Assembly: GCA_035048815.1 (NCBI GenBank)
Contig: JAUCBN010000023.1
Span: forward strand, 2,611,501-2,675,500
DNA length: 64,000 nt
Reading direction: 5' to 3'
From: Abelmoschus esculentus
Taxonomy: Eukaryota > Streptophyta > Magnoliopsida > Malvales > Malvaceae
Each line of letters starts with the position of its first letter. Position 1 is the stretch's first letter. Both the position numbers and the translations under genes were made by a program. Below, in pieces: positions 1 to 11,673 of this stretch. The notes under the pieces are model-generated. The model was not told the DNA's origin, made no database searches, and saw only the letters and a program-made list of their open reading frames with translations.

Positions 1-156
1 AGACATATCCAGAGGGTAGTACGTGGCGGTGGCGGTGGTGGTGGACGAATTTGAAAAGCTTTTAATGACCTTAAAGTCGGCACCGGCAGAAGAAAATCCA
101 TAGGACGATCTGTTTTGCGCCGGAAAACGGTAGAGCTCGGAGTTCTCCGATTGCAT
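1..156 (-). CDS. 5' end of an unrecognised gene, cut by the window edge
   Basis: Reading the minus strand from an ATG at 156 gives 52 open codons that run off the left edge of the window. The peptide begins MQSENSELYRFPAQ and continues Ser/Thr-rich, with a Thr/Ala run near residue 44. The stretch is clearly richer in G and C than the AT-rich DNA beyond it, has coding-like composition, and a TATA-like TTTAAATA lies on the minus strand about 85 bases upstream, so I take it as a real first exon. I do not recognise the protein. No domain is visible in the part present, and the low-complexity Ser/Thr stretch resembles the disordered N-terminus of many regulatory proteins, which is not evidence for any one of them. 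Confidence 0.55.
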   Translation of the reverse strand, partial: MQSENSELYRFPAQNRSSYGFSSAGADFKVIKSFSNSSTTTATATYYPLDMS

Positions 157-446
157 TCCCTTTTTCTGTGGTTTTGGAAGAAGGAAGTGTTTTGAGTGTT
201 GTTGTCTTTATGGTTTAAAATCAGATAGTGTTTTGTATTTAAAAGAACAGTATAAAGTGGTATTATATTCTCACGAGTTAGCAAATTTCGAGGAATTTAA
301 TTTATAATTCAAACTCTATTAAAATTATAAATTATTCAAATTTATGAAATTACAATCGAGTTAAAACGATTTTTTTTTTCATTCAGTCGGGTCTACGAAT
401 TAATTTTTTTGAAATCTAATTTTTCTCACCCCTAAATCTAATCAGA

Positions 447-600
447 TGGCATGAGGCCCAAGTGGTTAAATGAATGGTTATTACTTCTAGAGGTCACGTG
501 TTTGAGCATCAGCGGTGTCAACAGAGTGATTGAGCAATTAATGTGTATCTGTAATCATTCTACATATATATGACATATCATTATCGTTAACTTTTTAACT
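447..600 (+). mobile_element. possible tRNA-derived SINE head
   Basis: An A-box-like word (GGCCCAAGTGG, about 453-463) is followed about 40 bases later by a B-box-like stretch (GGTCACGTGTTTGAGC). This is the spacing and wording of the polymerase III promoter in plant tRNA-derived SINEs. A poly-T or poly-A tail and target duplication were not clear, so the 3' end is only approximate. Confidence 0.4.
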
Positions 601-1154
601 ATCTAATCATTATGTTAATTATAAAATGAGATATTTATCAAAAAAGATATAGGTTAAGGGCTAAATTTATTCTAAAAAAAAATGAGGGCCAAAATGATAA
701 AAATCATAAACATTAAGAGTTAAAATTATCTCTATGCCTAAATAATACAAGACATACAATACGTAAAATATTAAATATTTTAAATTATGTTTCAAAACAC
801 TTGAATAAAATAAAATTAATGTATTTAGATTATAAATATACAAAAGAAGATAAAAATTTAACTCAAAAGCTTGAACAAATTGATATAAACATCAACAAAG
901 CTCTTGCCCTTGTTGTGGTTTGTTAGTATACGATGCCTTTTACTCGAAATATATTTCGGTTATTTATTGTCAAAGAAAAATTTATTAAGTATATTATTTT
1001 TTAATCAATTATAATAGTTACAATAGTATATGTTTTTTAGTATATTATCAACTATTGAACATTAATCGTTCAATTATCGTTAAAGCTAAAAAAAAATCGA
1101 ATTCTAAAGAGCTTAAGTTCTATCTGAATCCTACTAAAGTAAGGCCTCTTTTGC

Positions 1155-1620
1155 TTAGAGATGGCACGGGTTAACTTGGGTTCGGGGGTTTCATCCGAAC
1201 TCGATTTGAACATAAATAATTCAAAATCGATTCTGATATAAATATTTTTTAAAAATTAATTTTATTTAAAAATAAATATCCTAAACTTAATATTGACTCG
1301 ATTTATAAAAAAATTTAAAGATCTAATTAAAAAAATATAATTTTAAGGACTAAATTATAAATAAAAATTTTAATTTTAATGACCTAATTATAAAAAAATA
1401 GAGAGTAGTATTATTATAAATATCTCTAAGAAAATTTAAGGGAAATTACATATTTAGTCTCAGATTGAGACAAATATTTTATACCTTAAATCCGAACTCC
1501 ACCCAACTCGACCTCTCCCTCAATAAAAATTCGACCTAATTTGAACTTAATTTTTTTTATTAAAAATCCGACCTGATCAGGTCGGGTAGGGTAAAATGTG
1601 ATCCATACTCTTACCTTTTT
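1155..1620 (+). repeat. dispersed non-autonomous repeat, copy 1
   Basis: The segment opens with TAGAGATGGCACGGG and has GGGTTCGGG/CCGACC-type words at both ends around an AT core that alternates 'aattataaa' and 'ctaatta' phrases. Closely similar sequence, in reverse orientation, lies at 30430-30900, where the matching end reads CATCTCTA. A shorter same-sense copy is at 45225-45480. No coding capacity. Confidence 0.5.
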
Positions 1621-3094
1621 GCCTTCTTTATAATCTAAGTTTTATCAACGTCACATCTTATTAGATTTGCTCGTAAGTCGAATTGAATCAGATTCAAACT
1701 AAATTTAAATTAAAAATTTATGATTGAATTTAATTAAATTTAAATCGAATATTTAAAATATTTTTTTTTAAAAATTGAGTTCAACTATAAAATCAAATTT
1801 AAATCAAAGATTTAAAATTATGTTATTTTTATGTGTAATTATATCATCTGTTATATTATCGTACCATTTATGATTTAATAACAATTAAGTGATTAAAAAA
1901 TAATCTTGAAATTTAATAATAAAATTAAAAATATTTTAATTTTAATAATCAAAAGAAAAATAAAAAAATAATTGATGAAAAATATAACTTACCCTAAAGA
2001 TAATCCACTCATCTTAGTTTACTTTCACATTTATTTTTTCAATTAAAACGATTTCATTATTTTTTTTTCCTTTTCCCTTTTCCCTTTTCCCTTTTTTTTC
2101 GTCATCATTCCAACTTTTTTCGGTCAACAACCCAAAACGGTCCTTTTTTTTCAAATCATTGCACTGAATTCGTTAATTAAATAAAGAAGTGTTATATTTT
2201 TTATCAATAAATAATAATTGTTTTAAAAATTATATGACTCTAAAAAATTAAAAATAAATATTTATATAATGAAAGCGTATTTTATTATGAATAGAAAATT
2301 ATATTTTTTTAATGTTTTTCTTATTCTCCAACTATAAAAAAAAATAGATTTAAATTTTAATATTATGATTTAAAATTATAGTTTAATATTAAAATTTAAA
2401 GTATTAAATTTAAGATTTAAAATTAATACATAAAATTTAAATTTTTAGCGTTAAGAAGAAATGGACAGAGAAACGGGAAATAAAATTTTGATTTCATTTC
2501 ATTACTAAACATATTAAATCATGTTAAATAAATTATTTTTATTATTAGATTAATTTATTTATTTAGGAAAAATAATTAATTTTTACTATTATATTTATTA
2601 ATTTATTTTATGAATTAAAAAATACGACATAAAAATATAAAAAAAAATTAACAATCATGGATTCATTAGGGCTTTGAGTGAGTATTCCCCTTATAGTCGA
2701 TCCTACATATTAAGATTTAAATACATACAAAATTAAATAATATCAATATCTTTAACCATTAGATTAACTAACAGATCATTACTTTTAACTTTTTTTCAAC
2801 GTATAATATAATAAATTATTTACATTATCTAAATCTTTAAACGTTTAAATATATTTAATCACCCGTCCTCTTGTATATTATATTATTAAAAATATTAATT
2901 AAACTAAATTAAATGACTCTATCTTATTTTTTGAATATTTTTTACTAAAAAAAGAAAAGTATTTACTCAGATTGATATTTTTCTAAATCAACACTATATA
3001 ATATAATTTATATTAGGTAATTCTAATTTGCTCCCATTTCTTTCTCCCACAAAAGAAAAGTCACCCTATTTAAGCGTAGAAATTTCTTGGCTCC

Positions 3095-3345
3095 TAATTA
3101 TGTTTTTTTTTTGTTTTTATTAAAAAAATAAAAAAAATAAATTCTAAACCCTAACCCTAAATATTTATATCCTAAACCCTACCTCTTAAGTTCTAAAAAA
3201 TACACACAATCTCTAATTTCTTAAATTCTAACCTCAACCCTTAACTTTAAACCCTAAATCTTAAACACAATAATTTAAAGTAAAAACACTAACAAAGACA
3301 CAATAAAAAAATAGACGATTTAAACCCACGATTTAAACCCACTTA
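3095..3345 (-). mobile_element. telomere-like MITE, degenerate copy
   Basis: CCCTAAA-type words recur in the same order as in the better copies at 4571-4823 and 45644-45888, but reversed. The terminal inverted repeats are eroded. Confidence 0.45.
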
Positions 3346-3886
3346 ATAGGTGAAAAACCTTTGATGAAGAATAAGAGTGAGAGAGAATGGAGTTTATGGC
3401 TGGCAAAACGAAATCAGTACCAAACACACAGAGGGACCCTCCCTCATAATCATTCATGCCAGAGAAATTAAGATGAAGAGATGGCTCGGGCTCCCCCAGT
3501 CTCAGACCAAAACCACAGGCACAAAAAATACATACAAACCTACGCTCATATACTACATAAATACAGTACATACAATACAATGGAAATGAAGTTAGTTCAA
3601 CATATAACACACCCAGAGAGCAGACCAACCTACAGGAGAAAAAGCATGCTGGTGTGCAGTAAGAACATCAACAACACCATTAATCACAACATCAACGTTT
3701 CATTATAGCCATCCAGAAAATATATTCACCCAAAAAAATAAAACTCAAAGCTAAGCTGTTCATATACATCTGTAAGATCTGTCCAGCAAAGCCCGAAGCA
3801 TCAAAAATGGTTTCACAAAGAAAGTGAAATGAAAGTAGAAAAGACAGATTATAGGTCGAAACTTAAGGTGGAACTCTCCTGGTAAC

Positions 3887-4159
3887 TTACCTGTTGTGTA
3901 GAGGATTGGGTCCTGTATCGACTTTCCTCTTTTCAGCACCTAAAATGTCATCTCCATCTTTATCTGTGTTTGATCCTTTAAACTGAGGTGCTTGAGGGCT
4001 TAGCCCAGCGCCGGACCTGGGTTTGAATCTGTTCAGTTTATCGTACAAACCTGCATAACATGGAGTCTGAAACTGTAGCAGCATGAGCAGTAGGAGAGAC
4101 ATGCAAGCTAGCTTTGTTCTCAGGAACATCATCTGGTTGTTGCTCAGAACCCAACACAT
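3887..4159 (-). CDS. CLE-type signalling peptide precursor
   Basis: This intronless ORF encodes 90 residues: a hydrophobic N-terminal signal (about residues 10-35, with a Leu-rich core and likely cleavage after CYA), a variable middle, and at the extreme C-terminus the 12-residue CLE motif at residues 78-89, RKVDTGPNPLHN, followed by one Arg. Such precursors are secreted and trimmed to a 12-13 residue ligand for leucine-rich receptor kinases that control meristem and vascular development. Position 4 of the motif is Asp instead of the usual Pro; other CLE peptides also vary there. The ATG at 4159 is the first in-frame methionine; a second ATG pair lies nine codons on. The stop codon TAA sits inside CAG|GTAAGT, a perfect 5' splice consensus. 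The nearest Arabidopsis relative cannot be fixed by eye (CLE19/20-like wording). Confidence 0.85.
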   Translation of the reverse strand: MCWVLSNNQMMFLRTKLACMSLLLLMLLQFQTPCYAGLYDKLNRFKPRSGAGLSPQAPQFKGSNTDKDGDDILGAEKRKVDTGPNPLHNR

Positions 4160-4570
4160 AGACAACCTTTTTTCCCCTTCTTTTTGGTTGTGTTTTGAAC
4201 CAGGTGCAAGTCAATGTGGGTTGAGAGATTGAGAGTCAAAGTGCATAGAACTTGCTGCCTGGTTGGTTTCTTCTATTTTTCTGAAAGGAAAGTTATTTGC
4301 TACGGATTTCAGAGCCTAGGCTGGTCTGGTTTATCTTTGTTTGGCTTAGAAAAGCTCAACAAGAGAGAGAGGGAGAGAGCTTGATTTCATAAGCTAAAGC
4401 ATTGGTATCAAAATATTGAGTCCTGTGCTCATAATCCTTTTAATATTCTCCATTTTCTTTGTTTCTCAGGAGAGATCATCAGTGAACTTGTTCACTACGT
4501 CATCTATGATCAAAGCAATTAAGATTATTCATTTTATAATTACCTTATAACTGTTTACTCATTAATTACG

Positions 4571-4823
4571 GATGTAAATCATCTACCTCCTTCTTATGCC
4601 TTCATTCGTGCCTCTGTTTCAAATTAGAGGTTTTAGGACGTAGGGTTTAGGGTTTTAGGTTAGGGGTTTTGGTTAAGGTTTAGGGAATTAAAAGTAGGGG
4701 TATTTTTTAGGGGTAGGGTTTAGGATATAGAAAATAAGGGTTAAGGTTTAAAATTCATTTTTTTAGAAATTTTTAACAGGAGACATGAATGGAGGCATAA
4801 TAAAAGGTAAAAGATTTTTACTC
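4571..4823 (+). mobile_element. telomere-like MITE, good copy
   Basis: Ends are imperfect inverted repeats (ATCATCTACCTCC and TATGCCTTCATTCGTGCC at the left; GGAGGCATAAT and AAAAGATTTTT at the right). The interior repeats AGGGTTTAGGG-type words in degenerate form. The words ACTCATTAATTAC flank both sides, an unusually long apparent target duplication. Confidence 0.65.
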
Positions 4824-5979
4824 ATTAATTACATATAGAAAAAAGGTGATGATTCACTTAAAAAAAATTAAGATAAATGATCCTAATTAATTAAGACTAC
4901 AAACGAGGTGATGAATATTTATTTAATAATTTTTCGTTTCTTAGGCTATTCAAATCCTTTTGTCTTGCAAAAATGTCCTTTATGCTCTTACTCTTTTCTA
5001 GTTATAATGAAAAGTGGACCTTTTTCTATGAACAAAGGTCAAGGGCAACTTGGTAAAAGAAAATTCGATACTTTCAGATGCTCTAGGCATTCATTTCAAT
5101 TAAATTATTAATAATCAAATCATATATAAATATACTAAAATAATAGTAAATATATTTATTCGTGATCAAATTGTTTATATTTGATTTTTTTTTAAGTTAT
5201 TCTAAACTCACTAAAGATATCACATTTCTTTAAGATATTAAATTTTAATTTTTATTGTAAAATATCACTAGACCATTAAATAGGTGACGTTACAATTATA
5301 AAAAAATTATATTAATACATTTAAACTTCCGTATTTATATATTTAATTAATTATAAAAATTTTAGGGACTAACTCCCCCACTTTCAAAAGTTAAAAAAAT
5401 GTTATATATATTTGATCGCAAACTCATTTCTCTTTAAAACTATTAGGATGTGTTTAGTCCGTAAAATATAATATTACTTTTAGTAATAAGATTTTCGGAA
5501 CGATTCATTATTTTTATTATTAGTAAGAATGTTATATTATTTTGTTTGGTTTATTTGATAAATATATAAAATTATAATTTTTGATCAATGGATTATAAGA
5601 TTACAAGAATGCATGTTTCACAAAAATATCCTTATTATGATATATTTTTTTAACTAACCAAACTTATAAAATATTAAAGTAAAAATATTTACATAAAATA
5701 TTAAAATATATTTTTCTCTTATTAAATATAGTTATATATAATTATATATTTTAATATTTATCATCTATTATAATTTTACATTTAAAAAACAAGATTAGGA
5801 GAAGGAAGGAAGAGACGAGTCAAAACAAGCAAGTCAAACTCAAACATTATCCTATGGGGATGAAAAAAAATTTTAATAGATAAAATTTAATAAATAAATT
5901 AAAAATTTTAATTATGATCCATATAATTTATCTTAAATAAAAAAATATAATATGACTTTTTTTTTATATTTAAGGTAAC

Positions 5980-6480
5980 ATATTTCATTCAATTATTCGA
6001 ACTCATATAAAGTTAAAATATATTATACCCTGATCACTCAGTCTTATAGTATAAAAGTTATCATCTATTATCTACACATTATACATAAACAATCATATAT
6101 CAGTTATACCAATCGACCAATAAAGTCCAACTTTATCAATCCTTACACAATCATTGAGTTACCTGTGATCATATAACTGTTGAATTAGTTAGGTCATATT
6201 CGAATCACTATAATCACACATATATCCTAAATGTACTTAGATCACAATAGTTACAAATAATCTTTACCTGTGGTCATTCAGCCTATTAGGTTACTCGAGT
6301 TTACTCAACCCATCAAGTTATATTCTTTATCAAGACAATCATAATTATGAATAGGTTTCTAACCACACTTAGATTACTCAACTCGTGGATACATCAAATG
6401 TACCTGATCACGCAACCCGAAACACGCACCCTCTTATATAAATGCCATTGCATTGATTCTAGTACACCCGACTTCCTTTA
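5980..6480. repeat. degenerate tandem-like region
   Basis: A phrase of the form CCTG(T)GATCA(C)nCA recurs at about 6030, 6162, 6266 and 6404, in DNA less AT-rich than its surroundings. It may be the remains of a long LTR or minisatellite. No ORF. Confidence 0.35.
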
Positions 6481-7148
6481 TCATAACATATGAAACAACA
6501 ATATTCTCCGAACATCCACACATCTCATCAAAAGAGAAGAAACACCAAACTAAACCAAACCGTTATAAATACCCTAAAATATAATTCTATCTATCATAAT
6601 TATTTAATTCGTGACTTTCTGAATCACAATACAATATTTTAATTCATATCCCAAGTTATTTTTACTGATTTAAACATAATTTCGACACATTCTAAGCTAA
6701 TTTAACTCTTTGAATAATAAATTCATAACTTTAATAGTTGAGAGCAATTAACGAAATAGACAAACAGACGAGGTTTCTGTAGGACATAAGCCAAGGTAAT
6801 GTACCTGTGGAGTGTAATGAATCATTATGTTTTCACCTCACATTTTCTTTTTCTAGATGTAAGTTGAAACAAAGGATCAGACCATCCGAGTCCTGGTCGA
6901 CACTTGACGGTTTCTGCACACAAAGGATACCAGGAACAGATGATTCGGTAGTATTGGGACATAAAAGACAAGGATGGAGGCCGGGGAAAAACTGCAGTAT
7001 ATAAATATTGTTGGGAATTAATTAATATATGATGTAGTAATATTTATTTCCAAGTTTGTATCATATTTGTGAGAGGAAATATTAGATAAAGTACCAACAC
7101 AACTTTAACCATATAGTCATTTATGGTATTCGCATTATGAATGGGTAA

Positions 7149-7397
7149 AATTATCTGTTTTTTTTTTTCGGTGTATTCTCTTATGCTTCTTTTGAAAAAA
7201 TTTTAAAAATTAAATTTTCGATTCTAACCCTTATCTTTTATATCCTAAACCCTATGCCCTAAAAAATATAACATACCCCTAATTTCTTATGTCCTAACCA
7301 CAATCCCTAATCTTGAACCCTAAATCCTAAACCCTCTAATTCAAAACGAAGGCAGAGAAGGAGACATGAAAAAGAGGTAAATGATTTTTACCCCTAT
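7149..7397 (-). mobile_element. telomere-like MITE, reversed copy
   Basis: GGGTAAAATTATC at the left pairs with GATTTTTACCCC at the right as terminal inverted repeats. The interior carries AACCCTAAA-type words in the family order. TATGAAT lies immediately outside both ends, a likely target duplication. Confidence 0.6.
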
Positions 7398-7462
7398 GAA
7401 TGTGCATGGATAGAACTAAATGTATTCGTATGATTTAATTTAGTTTTAACTTATGAAAATAT

Positions 7463-7600
7463 TCTAGAGCAGGTGGTTAAAGCTTTCAAGTTGATATTTT
7501 TTTAGCTAAATTGTGGATTCAAGATACAGTCGGAGTGAAAAAATTCCCTTTTTTATTTTCTTAAGTAGAATTTGTTAAAAAAAATACTTATAAAAAGGTT
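7463..7600 (+). mobile_element. possible SINE
   Basis: An A-box-like GCAGGTGGTTAAAG and a B-box-like TGTGGATTCAAGATAC are about 45 bases apart, followed by T-rich sequence. Only the two boxes support the call. Confidence 0.3.
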
Positions 7601-8469
7601 CTTATAATCAAAATTGAATTGGCTTATCGTTAGTTTATAGAAATTTTTATTTAGATTTAATTGATATCAATTATAGGTATGGATAATTACAAATTTAAGG
7701 TTCTACGTAGTCTGAAATACTTTTAAAATGTTATATTAAATATTTAGGGGTATATTATTATAAAAGTTTAGAAGATATAAAATTATATCATTAATAAAAA
7801 TATATTTAAAAATCTAAAATTTTTAATAATTACTTGAAATAAAGTATACTTGAAATAAAGTATGGGAATATTTTTAAATTTTAAATTTTAAAAAATATAA
7901 TTTACTCTTAATTTCTTAAAGTTTAAACTTAAATCCTAACGTTAAGTCGCAAAAGGTGACATAAAATTTTTATTCTTGATAAGTAGAGAATAACATCGGT
8001 CTACGACACATCAATTTAAATTAATATTAAAAATGATAAATTTCAAAATTTGTTTAAACAACCTAAAATATTATATTTTCTATTAACATTTTAGATTTTT
8101 ATTTTTTTACTTGTTTCCAAATTGTTTGTTTATAGGTCAATGGTTTCTTAACAAATTTAAAAATTTGTCAAGAAAATAGGAAAAATAACTTAAAATATTA
8201 TAAATATATATTTAAATTAAATTTTAAAATTTTAAAAATGATCATCTTTTAATTTTAAATTAAATTATAATATGGTAGGCCTAGTACTAGTAATGGCGAT
8301 GGAAGAAAATATACTTGTAATTGTGGAGCCAGCAAATCAAGGGTGGTGGTTGGTTCTTTATTATCATTTTGTTTCCCACAACTCAATCGGTCAAAGGCTA
8401 CGTCCTATCGTGATTGGGGCATTACTGCTCATTACGGGTCTCCAGGTCTACCAGAGTTCATGGCTAATC

Positions 8470-9112
8470 ATGATTGATTCCGAGCTGAGCAACAGGGCAC
8501 ACCCTCCAAATGGAAGCAACCGAAAATGCATGGCCTTTCATATCCACGTCCTCCTCCTGGAATCGTTCTGGACGGAACACTTCAGTGTCCTTCCACATGG
8601 CCGGATCACGGGCTACTGCCCATACGTTGACGTGCACGTTTGATCCCTTGGGGATGTGATAGACACAGATTTTGACGTTCGTATTCGCACGGTGGGGTAG
8701 CATTAGAGGCGTTGGGGGATGCAATCTTAGTGCCTCCTTGGCTACATCAGCCTTTCGAATCCTATCACACGCTCTAGCTCCTCTTGTGCCTTTAGCTGCA
8801 CCCTTGGATTTATAATTAGCTATTGCCCACTCCACTGAGATTGCTGTTGTGTCCATGCCTGCTGTGATCATGTCCTGCAGGTTCAAGTTATACCGTAACC
8901 CTAAATTACGATTAGTCTCCAAAAGTTGAACGTTCTTACCCAAAGAAGTCCAATTATCGGAACGATCACGTACGTCGACCCGAACCACACTGAGATTATC
9001 GGATCATAGGCCTGCGTCCATTCCGCGTAACACCGGAACCTAACAGATTTCACGTAAAGGTCCCACTTCCCCACCACAGGCCACGCTCGTGGACCGGGCG
9101 GCAGCTTGCCTT
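8470..9112 (-). pseudogene. CYP98A: CYP98A (C3'H cytochrome P450) pseudogene
   Basis: Fragments of a CYP98A enzyme, which hydroxylates p-coumaroyl shikimate/quinate in lignin synthesis, are visible in order on the minus strand. They are the proline hinge KLPPGPRAWPVVG near 9110-9070, the helix-I segment DMITAGMDTTAISVEWA near 8880-8820, KEALRLHPPTPLMLPHRAN near 8735-8690, the stretch IPKGSNVHVNVWAVARDP, and the heme-loop remnant RVCPVAQLGIN near 8490. It is dead: roughly 250 residues between the substrate-recognition N-terminus and helix I are missing, a frameshift precedes KEALRLHPP (the family sequence KAQEELERVIGFERLM is readable in another frame), and the FxxGxRxCxG heme motif is damaged. 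An adjacent ORF extending to 9302 is not P450-like. The open frame on the plus strand at 8272-8643 is the antisense shadow of this relic. Confidence 0.88.
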
Positions 9113-9589
9113 GAACCTTAGCCGTTGGTAAAGCTTGTACGCTAGGAAGAGGGAGAAGATTGAAACGGTAACAAAAAGATGACCCATTCTCTTGGATTTC
9201 TATGGTTGAGTAAAGGGAGTTGGTGTACTGATTTGTCTTACACTTTTGACACGGAATGATAGGATAACATGCATGGTGCAGATGGTTGGTGTGAAGGGAC
9301 ACATGGGAGAGATTGGCAGTGGGGATGGTTGGATAATGATGTTAAAGTAATATGGGAGTGGATGGTGAGCTGAAAAAATAGGAAGGAGGAATCAATGGTT
9401 GGTGCGGCGGCGGCGGCGGGCTCTCCTGATTCTTAGCACACAGATATATACAAACATGACAAGTAAATTGTGGCACCTTGAAGTTGAATCTTCAAACTAC
9501 AATACAAGTGGTATTTGCAAAACTTAGTTTTAGTTTCATCTTACTTAAATTAAGGAAATATTGGTGTTGAAAATGTTACCTCGGCTACT

Positions 9590-10160
9590 CTGCTTACGGC
9601 TGGTGACTTGTTGGAACTCGATTCGATTTTAATTCAGGTTAACTAGACTTGAGACCTTAAGGAGTTGAGTTGAGCAAAGTTTAACTCGACTCAATAAGTT
9701 TGTGAGCATGTTAATTTTTTAAAATATATTTTAATAATTACTTTAAAATTATTTTATTCAAAAAATAAATCTAAATAATAGTTATTGATTTGTGAATTGT
9801 TATTTTAGTTTTAAAATAGGTTAGTTTATAGTATTTGTAGATTGTTTGAAATTTAAATTTTGAAAGTGTTTTATACACTCTTTTGATATTTTTTAGTTAA
9901 ATTATAAATTTATGTTAATATTAAGTCTCATATAGTATTATTAAATTTTATTTTATTTAAAAATAAGGTAAATTTTATAGTGAGTTTAATGAGCAACAAG
10001 TCAAGTTGAGTAACAATTTTTTTAACAAGTACTAGTCGAACACAATTTTAACGAGTTTAACGAGCAAGAGTCGAGTTAAGTAACAAAATTTTTTAATAAA
10101 CACTCAAGTACTATTTAGCTCATGATCGACTCGCTCGATAAACACCCCTAACTATAATCC
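9590..10160 (+). repeat. dispersed repeat with ACTCGACTC-type ends
   Basis: The left part (AACTCGATTCGA, GAGTTGAGTTGAGC, AACTCGACTC) and right part (AGAGTCGAGTT, GATCGACTCGCTCG) share the same words around an AT-rich core. Related wording occurs near 32090-32570. Non-coding. Confidence 0.4.
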
Positions 10161-10384
10161 AAAACAACCGACTCAAGTAGCACCCCAAAAATATTTAGGT
10201 TACATTTGAAAAGCTATTTAATAATTCTAGAGATTCATTAATTGATTTAATAACTAAAACACTATTAATTTATCATCTAGAAAATCAATTTTTCATAATC
10301 ATAGTAATCAATTCATTAATCGAATAATAATCTCTAAAATAAAGTAGACATACAAAAATGACAGACCAAATGAAAGCATGGGGG

Positions 10385-10390
<6 letters not shown>

Positions 10391-10423
<33 letters not shown>
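10391..10423. repeat. (TA)n microsatellite
   Basis: An uninterrupted run of about 16 TA units, read directly from the sequence. Confidence 0.95.
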
Positions 10424-10426
<3 letters not shown>

Positions 10427-10719
10427 TTCTTAATATTTTTTGGGCAACCATAAAAATCAAAGCAACAATAGAAATAATTCATAAGCATTTTCATCATTGT
10501 ATCATTGTGGTAAAATTAAAAAACCCAATTATAATCGTAGAAATTATGTTCTCATATTAATAAAAGTTCATAAGTATTAGAAAATATTTTAAAAATTATT
10601 AAAATTTTATTTATAATTATTATATTTTATAATAAATGGTGCAGATTTTTAAAAATTATAATCGAGATACTTGTAATAACTATATTAATATTTATTATTT
10701 TTATAACCACGTTAAACAC

Positions 10720-11078
10720 TAAAGCGGTATGTGAGTTGGATTCAAAACGTTGTGAGATAATTCGGTTTATATCTGGTGTGGGAGTTAAAACATTGAGAGG
10801 ACCTTTCCCTAGTACAAGAGGACCAGGAAGGACGCACCTCTGGTGTACCAATTATCGTACCCACGATAAACGTTGGGTAGCCAAGTGCGGAGTGGATAAC
10901 TACTGAAAGTATCTAAGTAGTAAGCTCACCCCAAGATGAGTGCTCTCCTATTCCGACTTTCCCAGAACCTCCGGTAGCACAACCGAGACGGCAAGGGGTT
11001 CTCTATCCTTGCGAGAATCCAGTGACAAAAGTTTTGAGAATTCAAGAGAAGGTTACGACGAGACGAGTCATTTATCGA
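10720..11078 (+). pseudogene. Nuclear plastid DNA insert: 23S rRNA 3' end plus start of 4.5S rRNA
   Basis: From about 10720 the sequence follows the 3' end of plastid 23S rRNA, with the near-universal words GAGAGGACCTTTCCCTAGTA, GGACGCACCTCTGGTGTACC, GGGTAGCCAAGTGCGGAG, AAGTAGTAAGC and CAAGATGAGTGCTCTCC. It then crosses the short spacer into the start of the 4.5S gene (GAGAAGGTTACGACGAGACGAG) and stops abruptly near 11078. Many differences from the plastid form are C-to-T or G-to-A, as expected for methylated, non-functional nuclear copies. It is surrounded by ordinary AT-rich nuclear DNA and is too short to be a working rRNA gene. A mitochondrial origin is less likely because the 4.5S segment is plastid-specific. 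Confidence 0.9.
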
Positions 11079-11673
11079 TCAAAAATAATCACAATCATAA
11101 TTTTAATTATTACTTTTAACAATAAAAAAACTAAAACTAAAAACTTGAAAAACTCACACAACTCTTAAAAAAAATTAAATTTGTTAAAAATAAAATTAAA
11201 AAAGATAAAAGTTTTCTAATTAATGTTTTTAGTTAATAATTTGATTAATATAAATAAAAGAGAAATTGAAAGGTTGAATACGATTTGCTCGAGAAAAAAA
11301 TGAAAATTAACATGTCATATCACTGTATCATTAATTTTAATAATGGTTAACGAAAATATTGTAATAAAAAAATTAAATATTTAATAATTTAATCACAAGT
11401 TTTATGACCAAAATGCAAGAATCCTAAAATATGTGATTATTTTTGTATTTTACCATTTTTATTTTAGGAATGGTTTCTTTCGTTATTGTAGTTGGATATG
11501 AGGAAAAAGTATAGATGATGAAAGTAGACTACAAAGATCTACCTCGAACAACTTCCGTACACTATCTGGCTTTCGGTCTCCCATGATTCTTCTTTGGTAC
11601 GTGAGATTTGATCTTCGTCTTCTTTATTCGTAATTCTACAAGTATGTAATTCAATTCCTTAATCTCTTGTTTG

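Larger units (their letters stand above)
157..3886. other. AT-rich intergenic DNA with dispersed repeats
   Basis: No gene was found. The stretch holds a possible tRNA-derived SINE near 447-600, a segment at 975-1100 shared with 26465-26575, a repeat-family member at 1155-1620 (also at 30430-30900 and 45225-45480), a poly-pyrimidine run with repeated CCCTTTT words near 2065-2098, and a degenerate CCCTAAA-rich MITE copy near 3095-3345. The ORFs at 3320-3708 are short, overlap each other on both strands and match nothing known. Confidence 0.6.
4160..8469. other. AT-rich intergenic DNA with MITEs and a degenerate tandem region
   Basis: The CLE promoter lies just right of 4159. Beyond it are telomere-like MITE copies (4571-4823, 7149-7397 and a partial copy near 7865-7975), a segment at 5980-6480 with a recurring CCTG(T)GATCA-type phrase roughly every 100-140 bases, and a SINE-like segment near 7463-7600. 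A 65-codon ORF at 6807-7004 matches nothing I know. No convincing gene. Confidence 0.6.

Noticed and set aside
4620..4760. Interstitial telomere tract
   Set aside because: TTTAGGG-like words are degenerate, spaced, and in the same order at many loci with shared inverted ends, so they belong to a transposon family.
8272..8643. 123-codon plus-strand ORF
   Set aside because: It is the antisense shadow of the CYP98A relic; the minus strand has clear P450 wording.
10720..11078. Functional rRNA gene
   Set aside because: Only the 23S 3' end and the start of 4.5S are present, with decay-type substitutions, inside nuclear DNA.
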